Source: Coleofasciculaceae cyanobacterium (GTDB lineage: Bacteria; Cyanobacteriota; Cyanobacteriia; Cyanobacteriales; Xenococcaceae). Taken from it: 64,000 nt of DNA. Each line of letters starts with the position of its first letter. The first letter of the stretch is position 1. Position numbers and translations under genes: made by a program. This document shows, in pieces, positions 28,429-35,535 of the stretch. The DNA lies in the NCBI GenBank assembly GCA_036703275.1, contig DATNPK010000108.1, forward strand, positions 62,001 through 126,000, written 5' to 3'. The notes under the pieces are model-generated. The model saw only the letters and a list, made by a program, of their open reading frames with translations. It was not told the DNA's origin and searched no databases.

Positions 28429-28929
28429 TCAACTCACATCAATAAAAATGGTAAGAAGAAAGGAAAACAAAATTATATTTGTGTTGATTGTCGAAGACAA
28501 TTTTTAGACCATTATCAAATACAGAGGGGTTACTGCGATAGACTCAAAAGTGAATGTATCAAGATGTACGTTAACGGCTTGGGTTTTAGAGCGCTCGCCA
28601 GAGTCAAAGGTATAAGTCACGTCACAGTTCTCAATTGGGTTAAACAAGTAGGAGAATTGTTGCCCAATGCCTACGACCCAGAAACAATTCCACAGGTTGG
28701 AGAACTCGACGAACTAGAAACGTTTATAGGTTCAAAAAAAACAAACTCTGGCAATCGACAGCAGTAGATCACTTCAAACCTGAAATTTTGGGTTGGGTTT
28801 TAGGCGACCGCAGTTCTAAAACTTTTAAGCCTCTTTGGAAGTTTGTCAAAAAATGGCAGTGTTATTTTTATGTCACAGATGGGTGGAAAGTCTACCCTAA
28901 ATTTATTCCTGACGGTGACCAAATTATTT

Positions 28930-29026
28930 GCGACGCGATTGCGTAGCAAGTCGAAGACTCAGCTAGTCCTAAAGGATACCGCTTCGCATATGCTAAAGCA
29001 TACCGCTTCGCATATCCTTTAGGATA
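28930..29026. repeat. Palindromic repeat cluster inserted in the 3' part of the copy B transposase
   Basis: About 97 nt lie between the codons for PDGDQII and KTYMTRVEGEN, which are nearly adjacent in related transposases. The insert holds CCTAAAGGATACCGCTTCGC, ATGCTAAAGCATACCGCTTC and TATCCTTTAGGATA, all of them self-complementary modules. It brings in-frame stops. Confidence 0.8.
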
Positions 29027-29397
29027 AAACATATATGACCAGAGTTGAGGGAGAAAACAAGAGGTTGAGGCATTATCTTGCTCGTTTGCACCGAAAGACT
29101 CTATGCTATTCAAAATCAGAAACCATGCTGCGACATTCAATGAGATTGTTAATTCACTATCTAAAATTCAAAGATGTTCCAGTTCCTTACATTAAAAAAT
29201 ATGCTCTAGTTTAGCGATCACTTTGTCACGTAATCATACCTTCATTTACCAACGCCGCTACGCAAATAGCTCATCTACTTCAGTTATTTCGGGAATTTCC
29301 TCGTCTTGAGGCTCGTCAGATAGCTTCTCTCCTTTTTCTTTTACCCAGTTGATAATTGTGGTATGATCTATCTCGGTAACTGTCGCGACGCCCGATT

Positions 29398-29619
29398 GTG
29401 GAAAAATCCCGTAAAGATCGCTTTTGGGGTGCAGTAGAGGATAGAGAAGGTATTCTGCATGGATGCAATAAATTGAGGCAATTATTGATGGAATTGCGAT
29501 TTTTGGTTAAAACTAAATCTAGTAAAGAGTTAACTAAGGTTGAGCCTCTGGATATTCTTGATTTTCTATTACTAAATAAACCTATTTCTACCGTACGAGT
29601 AGTATTCGCTAAATTCTAG
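29398..29619 (+). pseudogene. C-terminal fragment of a NADAR/DUF1768-like protein
   Basis: The open frame begins at GTG 29398, right at the broken end of IS copy A, and reads VEKSRKDRFWGAVEDREG..GCNKLRQLLMELR. This fits the C-terminal pattern of NADAR proteins (E-x-S-x-x-D-x-F/I-WG ... G-x-N-x-LG-x-x-LM-x-x-R). NADAR proteins cleave or process ADP-ribose-type nucleotides. The N-terminal two thirds are missing, apparently lost with the IS rearrangement. The assignment rests on pattern memory only, so it is tentative. Confidence 0.45.
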
Positions 29620-29631
29620 TTGATATCTATA

Positions 29632-29663
29632 TTTTGTGCAGGTAAGTTAACACCTGCACAAAA
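29632..29663. other. 12-bp perfect inverted repeat (hairpin)
   Basis: TTTTGTGCAGGT and ACCTGCACAAAA are perfect complements separated by AAGTTAAC. It follows the NADAR-like fragment by 12 nt and could act as a transcription stop for it, although no long T-run follows on the plus strand. Confidence 0.6.
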
Positions 29664-29763
29664 ATTTCTCTAGCTTACCAAACCTGTTGTTTAGCTTACG
29701 GTGATCGCCAAAAAATCAAAATTGAAATCTTTTCATACTAAATTGAACAAAGAATGTGACACA

Positions 29764-29805
29764 TCTTGTAAGGGTGAACCACCGTTCGACCTTACTCATA
29801 CAAGA
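29764..29805. other. Long imperfect hairpin upstream of the second NADAR-like fragment
   Basis: TCTTGTAAGGGTGAAC and GTTCGACCTTACTCATACAAGA form a stem (TCTTG, TAAGG and GAAC pair) with a CACC loop and one 4-nt bulge. It lies about 50 nt before the small frame at 29856. It could be an RNA leader element or a mobile-element end; function is unknown. Confidence 0.45.
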
Positions 29806-29855
29806 TTGGGCAATTGATACGAAAAGTCTAGAGTATTAAAATGAGGTGATGCCAA

Positions 29856-30107
29856 ATGTCATTCGAGAATTTAAAATTGCCACAGGAAAAAATCACTAGA
29901 GCAGAAATAGAAGCCAATATTGTTTCTTATGGCAAATACCCTCTTGTTTCTAATTTTGCTCGTACTCGTTTTGAGTTTCAAAGAAAACGATTTGCTTCCA
30001 CTGAAGCCTTTATTCAATACATCAAGTATCCAGAAAATCATCCTACCGTAGTAAATGCTATGATATATCTTTTTTGCGATCTAGCGAGAGCCAAAGACAC
30101 AAAATAA
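29856..30107 (+). CDS. Small protein resembling the N-terminus of NADAR-like proteins, probably truncated
   Basis: 83 residues. YGKYPLVSNFARTRFEFQRKRFASTEAFIQYIKYPENHP resembles the first NADAR segment (SNFA, then a Phe/Lys stretch, then S-x-E-x-F-x-Q). The frame stops soon after, at DLARAKDTK, so the rest of the fold is absent. GAGGTGATG lies before the ATG and is a good ribosome-binding site, so this start is supported. It may be a pseudogene. Together with 29398-29619 the region holds an N-terminal and a C-terminal piece in the wrong order, so they are unlikely to be one simply split gene. Confidence 0.4.
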   Translation: MSFENLKLPQEKITRAEIEANIVSYGKYPLVSNFARTRFEFQRKRFASTEAFIQYIKYPENHPTVVNAMIYLFCDLARAKDTK

Positions 30108-30149
30108 CGACTTAAAAATCTCAGTGGGAATTAGTAAAATTACTGAAGT

Positions 30150-30320
30150 TAGCTTGTTTGGCCAGACAGCAAAATAACTCAAAATTGGCGTGAATCATTC
30201 CAGTCACAAGATGCCGATTTTAAAGCATTTAGCTTGAACCTGATTAATTTTCCCCACATTGGCCATGGCTTGACAACAAATCGGCTAATTACGCTTTTGG
30301 AAAGCAAACTAGATACTTAA
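30150..30320 (+). pseudogene. Unrecognised coding remnant
   Basis: From a stop at 30150 the frame is open for 55 codons to TAA at 30318: WPDSKITQNWRESFQSQD, then AFSLNLINFPHIGHGLTTNR and LITLLESKL. The composition is protein-like, but no good start codon or ribosome-binding site precedes it. An overlapping frame just upstream (SQWELVKLLKLACLARQQ) is also protein-like, which suggests a frameshifted relic. I do not recognise the family. Confidence 0.3.
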
Positions 30321-30397
30321 CGCCAAAAATACTTTGGTTAGCTAAAAATACGTAGTAAATAGCCTGATTCTCTTTAAAATTCTAGGTCACAAATCGG

Positions 30398-30439
30398 TAA
30401 TCTAACTGATGAGAATTCGTAAGTGATTGAGTTAGATTA
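30398..30439. promoter_or_regulatory. 10-bp perfect inverted repeat upstream of the GGDEF/EAL gene
   Basis: TAATCTAACT and AGTTAGATTA are perfect complements separated by 22 nt and end 28 nt before the ATG at 30468. The arrangement could be a looped operator or a leader hairpin controlling the cyclic-di-GMP gene. Confidence 0.4.
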
Positions 30440-30467
30440 ATTGCTTTAAAGAAAAAAGGCTTATTCT

Positions 30468-32720
30468 ATGCAGCGATCGACTATTCAAAGTCAGAAATCA
30501 ATTTTAGTAGTTGATAATACGCCTAGTAATTTAGGACTTTTATTTCAATATTTAGATAATGCCGAATATAAAGTTTTTGTGGCTCAGACTGAGGAACGGG
30601 CATGGCAAATAGCGACATTAGTTGTTCCAGATTTGATTTTGCTGGATGTAATGACCTCAGAAATAGATGATTTTTCGATTTGTGAAAAGCTCAAAACTCA
30701 TTTTATAACTCAAGATATTCCAGTAATATTCATAACTGCTTTATCCGAAACCAAACCTAGAGTCAAAGGGGTTATGCCTAGGGTAGTTGACTATGTAACT
30801 AAACCCGTCGATCCTCTAGAACTATTAGCGCGGATTGAAAACCATCTGACTATTCAAGAGTTGACTCAAGATCTAGCTTTGGCAGTCGAACAAAGACAAA
30901 TGTTGTTTGAAGTTGTCGATCGCATTCGTCAGTCTTTAGATCTCAAGTCAATTTTTCAGACTGCTACAGCAGAAATTTGCCAGTTTTTAAATTGCGATCG
31001 CCTATCTCTAGTCCGCTTAACTCAAAATGATATCACTATTGAATCTCAAGCATTTTCAAGATCTGAGATTTCTAAAAACTTACGCCAGCTTACCATCGAA
31101 GATTTCGATCTCAAGACCATAAGTACCGCAATTAAGCCCAGCCAGCTCAGACCTAATGCTAATTTAGACTTAGATTCAACAGACAATAATAAACCTTCAC
31201 GGTTATTTGTACCAATTTTACTAGACAGTTCAACTAAAGCTAACCAATATCATCCGCTGTGGGGTTGGTTGGTAGCAGAGCGCTGTAGTCCGCAATTATG
31301 GCAGTCACAGTCACAAACTTTTTTGCGACAGCTAACTATTCAATTGAGTATCGCGATCGATCAAGGTCTACTCTATCAACAACTACAAAATAGCTATCAG
31401 CAACTACAAAGCAAGAATCAACAGCTCAAACAGCTTGCTATTTATGACTCCCTAACTAAAGTCTACAATCGGCGATATTTTCAACAGCAGTTAAATAAAG
31501 AATGGCGCAGACTAAGCAGAAATGTATCGCCCCTGTCGGTAATTTTGTGTGATGTTGACTGTTTCAAACTTTATAACGATACTTATGGTCATCAAAAAGG
31601 CGATCGCTGTTTACAACAAATAGCAGAAGCTCTAGCTGATACTGTTAGAAGACCTGCGGATATTTTGGCTCGTTTTGGGGGCGAAGAATTTGTTGCTATT
31701 TTGCCTGATACAGATCGAGATGGAGCAATTAAAGTAGCAGAAACAATGAGAGTCGCTATTAAACAATTGCATATCCCTCATTGCAATTCTTTAGTCAATT
31801 CAATGGTTACAATCAGCGCAGGAGTGGCTACCACTATTCCCAATGCCCAAGATAACGCGAAAATGCTAGTCGAAGAAGCCGATAAAGGATTGTATCTAGC
31901 TAAAAGTCGTGGTCGTGATTGTATTGCCGTAGATCGACATCCTCTTGTTTGTGCCGAAAATCGACAAAACAATGACCGGCAGTGGGACAAACGAATTCGT
32001 CGCGCTCTAAAAAAAAATCTATTTAGTCTTTATGCTCAGCCGATCACTTCTTTGAAAGAAGACTCCAGGCAGCACTTTGAAATTTTACTGCGGCTACAAG
32101 ATCGCGGACAGGTTATTGCCCCCAATGCTTTTTTTGATGTTGCCGAACGTAATTCCTTAATGTCTAGTATTGATACGTGGGTAATTAATCAGTTATTAGA
32201 ACAACTGGCGAATAAAGGCGATCGCTCATATTGGCAAAATTATCAATTTTCCATCAATTTATCGGGAGCATCTCTAAACGATCGCTCTTTTCTGGATTTT
32301 CTGTCTCAAAAGCTAACTCAATACCATCTCCCGCCACAGCTTTTTTGTTTTGAAATTACCGAAGCGATCGCTATTACCAATATTGGTCACATCCGAGACT
32401 TTATGACCTCTCTCAAGAATTTGGGCTGTAGCTTTGCTCTTGATGACTTTGGCAAGGGAATGTCTTCTCTAACCTATCTCAAAAACCTGCCGGTAGACTA
32501 CCTTAAGATCGACGGCTCTTTTATTACTGAACTCCATACAGATCGAGTTTCTAAAGTGATGGTGGAAGCAATTAATCACCTAGCGGTAGGCATCGGTTTA
32601 AAAACCGTAGCTGAGTTTGTGGAAAATCAGGCGATTTTAGATACTCTACGTCATCTCAAGATCGATTATGCCCAAGGATATCATTTAGGTCGCCCCCAAA
32701 AATTTACTGAAATGATTTAA
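30468..32720 (+). CDS. Response regulator with GAF, GGDEF and EAL domains (cyclic-di-GMP turnover)
   Basis: 750 residues. Receiver domain about 13-128 with acceptor Asp in LILLDVMTSEIDDF and Lys in YVTKPVDPLELL. A GAF-like sensor region (about 145-310) starts after a helix rich in Gln and Leu. GGDEF domain: LTKVYNRRYF near 330, then RFGGEEFVAIL near 400, an intact active-site motif of diguanylate cyclases. EAL domain: FEILLRL near 537 (Ile in the middle of EAL), INLSGASL, FEITEAIAI, LDDFGKGMSSL near 657, LKIDGSF, TVAEFVEN, QGYHLGRP. Key phosphodiesterase residues appear present, so the protein may both make and break c-di-GMP. Such proteins usually control attachment and exopolysaccharide, which fits the neighbouring locus. 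Confidence 0.9.
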   Translation: MQRSTIQSQKSILVVDNTPSNLGLLFQYLDNAEYKVFVAQTEERAWQIATLVVPDLILLDVMTSEIDDFSICEKLKTHFITQDIPVIFITALSETKPRVKGVMPRVVDYVTKPVDPLELLARIENHLTIQELTQDLALAVEQRQMLFEVVDRIRQSLDLKSIFQTATAEICQFLNCDRLSLVRLTQNDITIESQAFSRSEISKNLRQLTIEDFDLKTISTAIKPSQLRPNANLDLDSTDNNKPSRLFVPILLDSSTKANQYHPLWGWLVAERCSPQLWQSQSQTFLRQLTIQLSIAIDQGLLYQQLQNSYQQLQSKNQQLKQLAIYDSLTKVYNRRYFQQQLNKEWRRLSRNVSPLSVILCDVDCFKLYNDTYGHQKGDRCLQQIAEALADTVRRPADILARFGGEEFVAILPDTDRDGAIKVAETMRVAIKQLHIPHCNSLVNSMVTISAGVATTIPNAQDNAKMLVEEADKGLYLAKSRGRDCIAVDRHPLVCAENRQNNDRQWDKRIRRALKKNLFSLYAQPITSLKEDSRQHFEILLRLQDRGQVIAPNAFFDVAERNSLMSSIDTWVINQLLEQLANKGDRSYWQNYQFSINLSGASLNDRSFLDFLSQKLTQYHLPPQLFCFEITEAIAITNIGHIRDFMTSLKNLGCSFALDDFGKGMSSLTYLKNLPVDYLKIDGSFITELHTDRVSKVMVEAINHLAVGIGLKTVAEFVENQAILDTLRHLKIDYAQGYHLGRPQKFTEMI

Positions 32721-32762
32721 GATTAAACCTTCGATACCGAAACTCGAAACTTCAGAGGCTAA

Positions 32763-32784
32763 GAGCTAATTGCTAATTGCTAAT
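32763..32784. repeat. Heptamer-type short tandem repeat (STRR)
   Basis: GCTAATT is repeated in tandem (GCTAATTGCTAATTGCTAAT). The tract continues after the palindromic repeat (GGCTAATTGCTA at about 32831), so that repeat seems to have landed inside the tract. Confidence 0.6.
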
Positions 32785-32833
32785 GCGACGCGAAGCTAGT
32801 GCTAAAGCATACCGCTTCGCATATCCTTTAGGG
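32785..32833. repeat. Interspersed palindromic repeat
   Basis: GCGACGCGAAGC, GCTAAAGCATACCGCTTCGC and ATATCCTTTAGGG form the same modules, in the same order, as the insert in IS1 copy B at 28930-29026. It sits between the GGDEF/EAL gene and the binding-protein gene. Confidence 0.8.
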
Positions 32834-32905
32834 CTAATTGCTACCCTTAACCCAAACTAAGGTTAAAATATCATTCATCATCAATATTGGCTTGAGGAAT
32901 AGTAA

Positions 32906-34624
32906 GTGATTGCCGACAGGTTCATTTCTAGATTTTGGGTATTTTTGGGTTTAATAATTGCCATTTCCGCCTGTGGTAGACCTACAGGGACTGGTGGTCA
33001 ACAAGACAGCAGCACTCTAAAATTACTTTATTGGCAAGCACCAACGATTCTCAATCCTCATCTCTCTACAGGATTTAAAGACGCGGAAGCTAGTCGCATT
33101 ACTCTTGAACCTCTAGCCAGCTATGATAATCAAGGTAACTTAGTTCCTTTCTTGGCTGAGTCAATACCGACAAAGGAAAATGGTGGTGTGGCTGCGGATG
33201 GGAAATCTGTCACCTGGAAACTCAAACAGAATATCAAATGGTCTGATGGTCAACCTTTCACCGCCGAAGACGTAGTTTTTACCTATGAATTTCTCAGCAA
33301 TCCAGATGTTGGGGCGGTTTCTGCGGGTACTTATGAGGTCGTGCAAAGCGTCGAAGCGATCGATGACTATACGGTCAAAATAAATTTCCAAGAGGTTAAT
33401 CCTGCTTGGTCATTAGTGTTCGTTGGCGGTGAAGGCATGATCTTACCCAAACACATCTATGAATCCTACAATGGGGCAAATGCCAGGGAAGCATCAGCTA
33501 ATCTTAAGCCTGTTGGGACAGGAGCTTATCAAGTAGTGGAGTTTCGACCAGGGGATACGGTTATTTATCAACCCAATCCTAAATTTCGTCAAGCAAAGCA
33601 GTTAGATTTTGCCAGAATCGAGCTAAAAGGTGGTGGTGATGCAACCTCAGCAGCCAGAGCAGTATTGCAGACGGGAGATGCCGATTTTGCCTATAATCTC
33701 CAGGTAGAAGCCCCAGTATTAGACAAATTAGCAGCAGCGGGACAAGGAAAGGTCGTTTCTAACTATGGTGCGCAGATGGAGAGAATAATTATCAACCATA
33801 GCGATCCTAATAAAGTTGCCCCGTCGGGAGAACGCTCTAGCATCGAGTTTCCCCATCCTTTTTTGAGCGATCGCTCTGTTCGCGAAGCTCTTGCCTTAGC
33901 AGTAGACCAAGACACTATTGCCGAGCAGCTGTACGGCGTGACGGGGAAAGCAACCCCTAACTTTTTGGTCGCGCCACCAGAATATGCTTCACTTAATACC
34001 AGCTATGAATATAATCTCGAAAAAGCCCAGCAGCTACTAGACCAAGCAGGATGGAAAGATACTAACGGCAACGGAACTCGCGATCGCGACGGCATAGAAA
34101 TGCAGATGGTGTTTCAAACTTCGGTTAATCCTTTGCGACAGAAAACCCAAGCGGTAGTCAAACAGGGCTTGCAGTCTATTGGAGTAGGAGTAGAAATCAA
34201 AAGCATTGACCCCAGCGTCTATTTTTCTAGTGACTCTAGTAATAACGATACGGTGGAACATTTCTATGCGGATCTACAGATGTATACTACAGGTAATACT
34301 AGCCCCGATCCTGCTGCATATATGAATTTTATGACCTGCGCTCAGATTCCCCAACAAAAAAACAACTGGTCTGGAGACAATAATTCGCGTTACTGCAATT
34401 TGGAATACGATCGCCTGTGGCGAGAAGCCAGTCAAGAACTAGACCCCAAAAAACGTCAAAAGCTGTTTGCCCTGATGAACGATCTCCTAATTGATGATGT
34501 TGCGGTCATTCCTCTAGTACATCGGGCTGATGTGATGGCTTTTGGCAATAGTATAACGGGCTATGAACCCACCGCTTGGGATATGCAAACCTGGAACATT
34601 ATGAATTGGCGACGAAGCAATTAG
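32906..34624 (+). CDS. ABC transporter substrate-binding lipoprotein, peptide/nickel type (SBP_bac_5)
   Basis: 572 residues, GTG start. The N-terminus has a lipoprotein signal (VFLGLIIAISAC, Cys at about 23), so the mature protein is anchored in the membrane. It then shows the family-5 pattern: LLYWQAPTILNPHLS, then AEDVVFTYEFLSNP near 118, LKPVGTGAYQVVEFRPGD near 203, DRSVREALALAVDQDTIAEQLYG near 325, and LEKAQQLLDQAGWKDTNGNGTRD. These proteins bind oligopeptides, dipeptides, opines or metal complexes. The cognate permease and ATPase are not adjacent. A 15-residue Gly/Ser/Gln linker follows the lipid-bearing Cys. Confidence 0.88.
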   Translation: MIADRFISRFWVFLGLIIAISACGRPTGTGGQQDSSTLKLLYWQAPTILNPHLSTGFKDAEASRITLEPLASYDNQGNLVPFLAESIPTKENGGVAADGKSVTWKLKQNIKWSDGQPFTAEDVVFTYEFLSNPDVGAVSAGTYEVVQSVEAIDDYTVKINFQEVNPAWSLVFVGGEGMILPKHIYESYNGANAREASANLKPVGTGAYQVVEFRPGDTVIYQPNPKFRQAKQLDFARIELKGGGDATSAARAVLQTGDADFAYNLQVEAPVLDKLAAAGQGKVVSNYGAQMERIIINHSDPNKVAPSGERSSIEFPHPFLSDRSVREALALAVDQDTIAEQLYGVTGKATPNFLVAPPEYASLNTSYEYNLEKAQQLLDQAGWKDTNGNGTRDRDGIEMQMVFQTSVNPLRQKTQAVVKQGLQSIGVGVEIKSIDPSVYFSSDSSNNDTVEHFYADLQMYTTGNTSPDPAAYMNFMTCAQIPQQKNNWSGDNNSRYCNLEYDRLWREASQELDPKKRQKLFALMNDLLIDDVAVIPLVHRADVMAFGNSITGYEPTAWDMQTWNIMNWRRSN

Positions 34625-34726
34625 CAAGTAGCAAGTAATATTTAACCTTAATATTAATAAAAAGCTACATAAGGAAATTAATTAGAATGACTATATGATT
34701 TAGCGGTTTCTTTTTATGGTACTCAA

Positions 34727-35362
34727 TTGATTAAACTCGACACCAAACCCCGATTATTTGTGGCGATCGTCGGGTCGGTATTAATCTATATTTTAACTCC
34801 CCAGTGGTTACAGCTATACACTCGAATTATTATTGCTTGGAATGCGGGAGTTATAGTTTTTTTAGCTTCAGTTTTCCTCATGACGAGTCGCGCTACATCC
34901 GAAAAGATGCGTTCTCAGGCACAGCGTCAAGATGAAAGCCGATGGATTATTCTAATTGTAGTTGTGGTAGCAGCCTGTACTAGTTTATTAGCCATTGTTT
35001 TTATGCTCAACGGTAGCAAAAACTCTCAACCATTATTAATTCTGCATATTATTCTAGCGTTATTTACTATTTTTGCTTCTTGGTTGCTAATTCATACAAT
35101 GTTTGCCTTACACTACGCACACTTATATTACCAAAATAACCATCAGCAGCTAGAACCTTTAGAGTTTCCTGGCGAAAAACTACCCGACTATGCAGATTTC
35201 ATTTATTTCTCTTTGGGCATTGGCATGACTTCCCAGGTAGCTGATGTTCAAATAGCCTCTCGCATTTTAAGACGACTGGCTTTAGTGCATCAGGTGCTAA
35301 GCTTTTTTTTTAACACTTTGATTTTGGCTTTGGCAATCAATATTATGGCAAGTCTAATTTAG
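34727..35362 (+). CDS. DUF1345 membrane protein
   Basis: 211 residues, apparently starting with TTG; an ATG at 34716 is closed by a stop after four codons, and no other start lies upstream. Membrane helices at about 11-27, 32-50, 73-95, 102-125 and 190-210. MFALHYAHLYY near 128 and FPGEKLPDYADFIYFSLGIGMTSQVADV near 146 are hallmarks of DUF1345. The function of the family is unknown. It stands alone on the plus strand between the binding protein and corA. Confidence 0.8.
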   Translation: MIKLDTKPRLFVAIVGSVLIYILTPQWLQLYTRIIIAWNAGVIVFLASVFLMTSRATSEKMRSQAQRQDESRWIILIVVVVAACTSLLAIVFMLNGSKNSQPLLILHIILALFTIFASWLLIHTMFALHYAHLYYQNNHQQLEPLEFPGEKLPDYADFIYFSLGIGMTSQVADVQIASRILRRLALVHQVLSFFFNTLILALAINIMASLI

Positions 35363-35465
35363 GCGTTGCTAATTCAATGTACGAAACTTGTAATCATAAT
35401 GTTTAAAGCAGCTTAAAGCTAGAAGCTGACAAATTTAATTTTTTAGATCTCGATTCAGCAACGCC
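35362..35465. mobile_element. Candidate MITE-like element
   Basis: GGCGTTGCT at 35362-35370 and AGCAACGCC at 35457-35465 are inverted ends of a 104-bp stretch with no coding frame. Similar GGCGTTGCTGA-type ends are common on cyanobacterial IS elements. No clear target duplication is seen. The first base is the last base of the DUF1345 stop codon. Confidence 0.4.
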
Positions 35466-35535
35466 ATTATTTTTATAACTATAAAATATCAAGTGAGGCG
35501 AAAATTAGATAGTACATAATTCACTGTGACTTTCT

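Larger units (their letters stand above)
28384..29213 (+). pseudogene. IS1-family transposase of copy B, interrupted by two repeat insertions
   Basis: The frame starts MQCPEC (zinc-finger InsA part), then contains a 27-nt in-frame insert (28402-28428), then STHINKNGKKKGKQNYICVDCRRQFLDH, a helix-turn-helix region (GFRALARVKGISHVTVLNWV) and DELETFIGSKK. At an A8C run (28734-28741) the frame shifts; the -1 frame continues NKLWQSTAVDHFKPEILGWVLGDRSSKTF and YVTDGWKVYPKFIPDGDQII until TAG inside an inserted repeat at about 28942. The tail (MTRVEGENKRLRHYLARLHRKTLCYSKS) resumes at 29036 and ends with a stop at 29211-29213. IS1 itself makes its transposase by a -1 slip at an A-run, so the shift may be natural; the repeat insertion is what kills the gene. 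Confidence 0.85.
28310..29256 (+). mobile_element. Inner IS1-family element (copy B) with terminal repeats and 8-bp target duplication
   Basis: The left end GGCGTTGGTAAAT...GGTATGATT...GATCGCTAA (28310-28355) is matched by the reverse complement of the right end (about 29211-29256), giving imperfect terminal repeats of about 46 bp. The element is flanked by GCTACGCA at 28302-28309 and again at 29257-29264, an 8-bp target duplication as expected for IS1-family transposition. Outside these, the two halves of copy A join up. Length is 947 bp including two inserted repeats. This is direct evidence that copy B jumped into copy A. Confidence 0.93.
27802..29395 (-). mobile_element. Outer IS1-family element (copy A), truncated, split and decayed
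   Basis: On the minus strand, pieces of an IS1-family transposase are read in order: VTEIDHTTIINWVKEKGEKL (29380 down to about 29265), then after an inserted element TFVGCKKNKFWIWTVVNHQKKGI and GDRSPETF (28290 to 28140), then WKVYPMYIQPEEHLVSKTYMTRVEGEN and LARLHRKTLCYSKS to the stop at 27825. The left terminal repeat GGCGTTGGTGAATG begins at 27802. The InsA-like N-terminus and the right end are missing: at about 29390 the sequence changes abruptly to an unrelated NADAR-like frame. The copy carries two palindromic-repeat insertions (about 28041-28127 and 28288-28309) and is split by copy B. It cannot make an active transposase. Confidence 0.85.

Noticed and set aside
28734-28741. Programmed -1 frameshift at A8C as proof of an active IS1 transposase
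   Set aside because: The -1 frame does continue the protein, but a repeat insertion with stop codons ends it about 200 nt later, and copy A is read in one frame at this point. A simple base loss explains it as well.
28892-29140. 82-codon minus-strand frame over the IS
   Set aside because: It is made by translating the palindromic repeat (AKRYALAYAKRYPLG) and the antisense of the transposase; not a gene.
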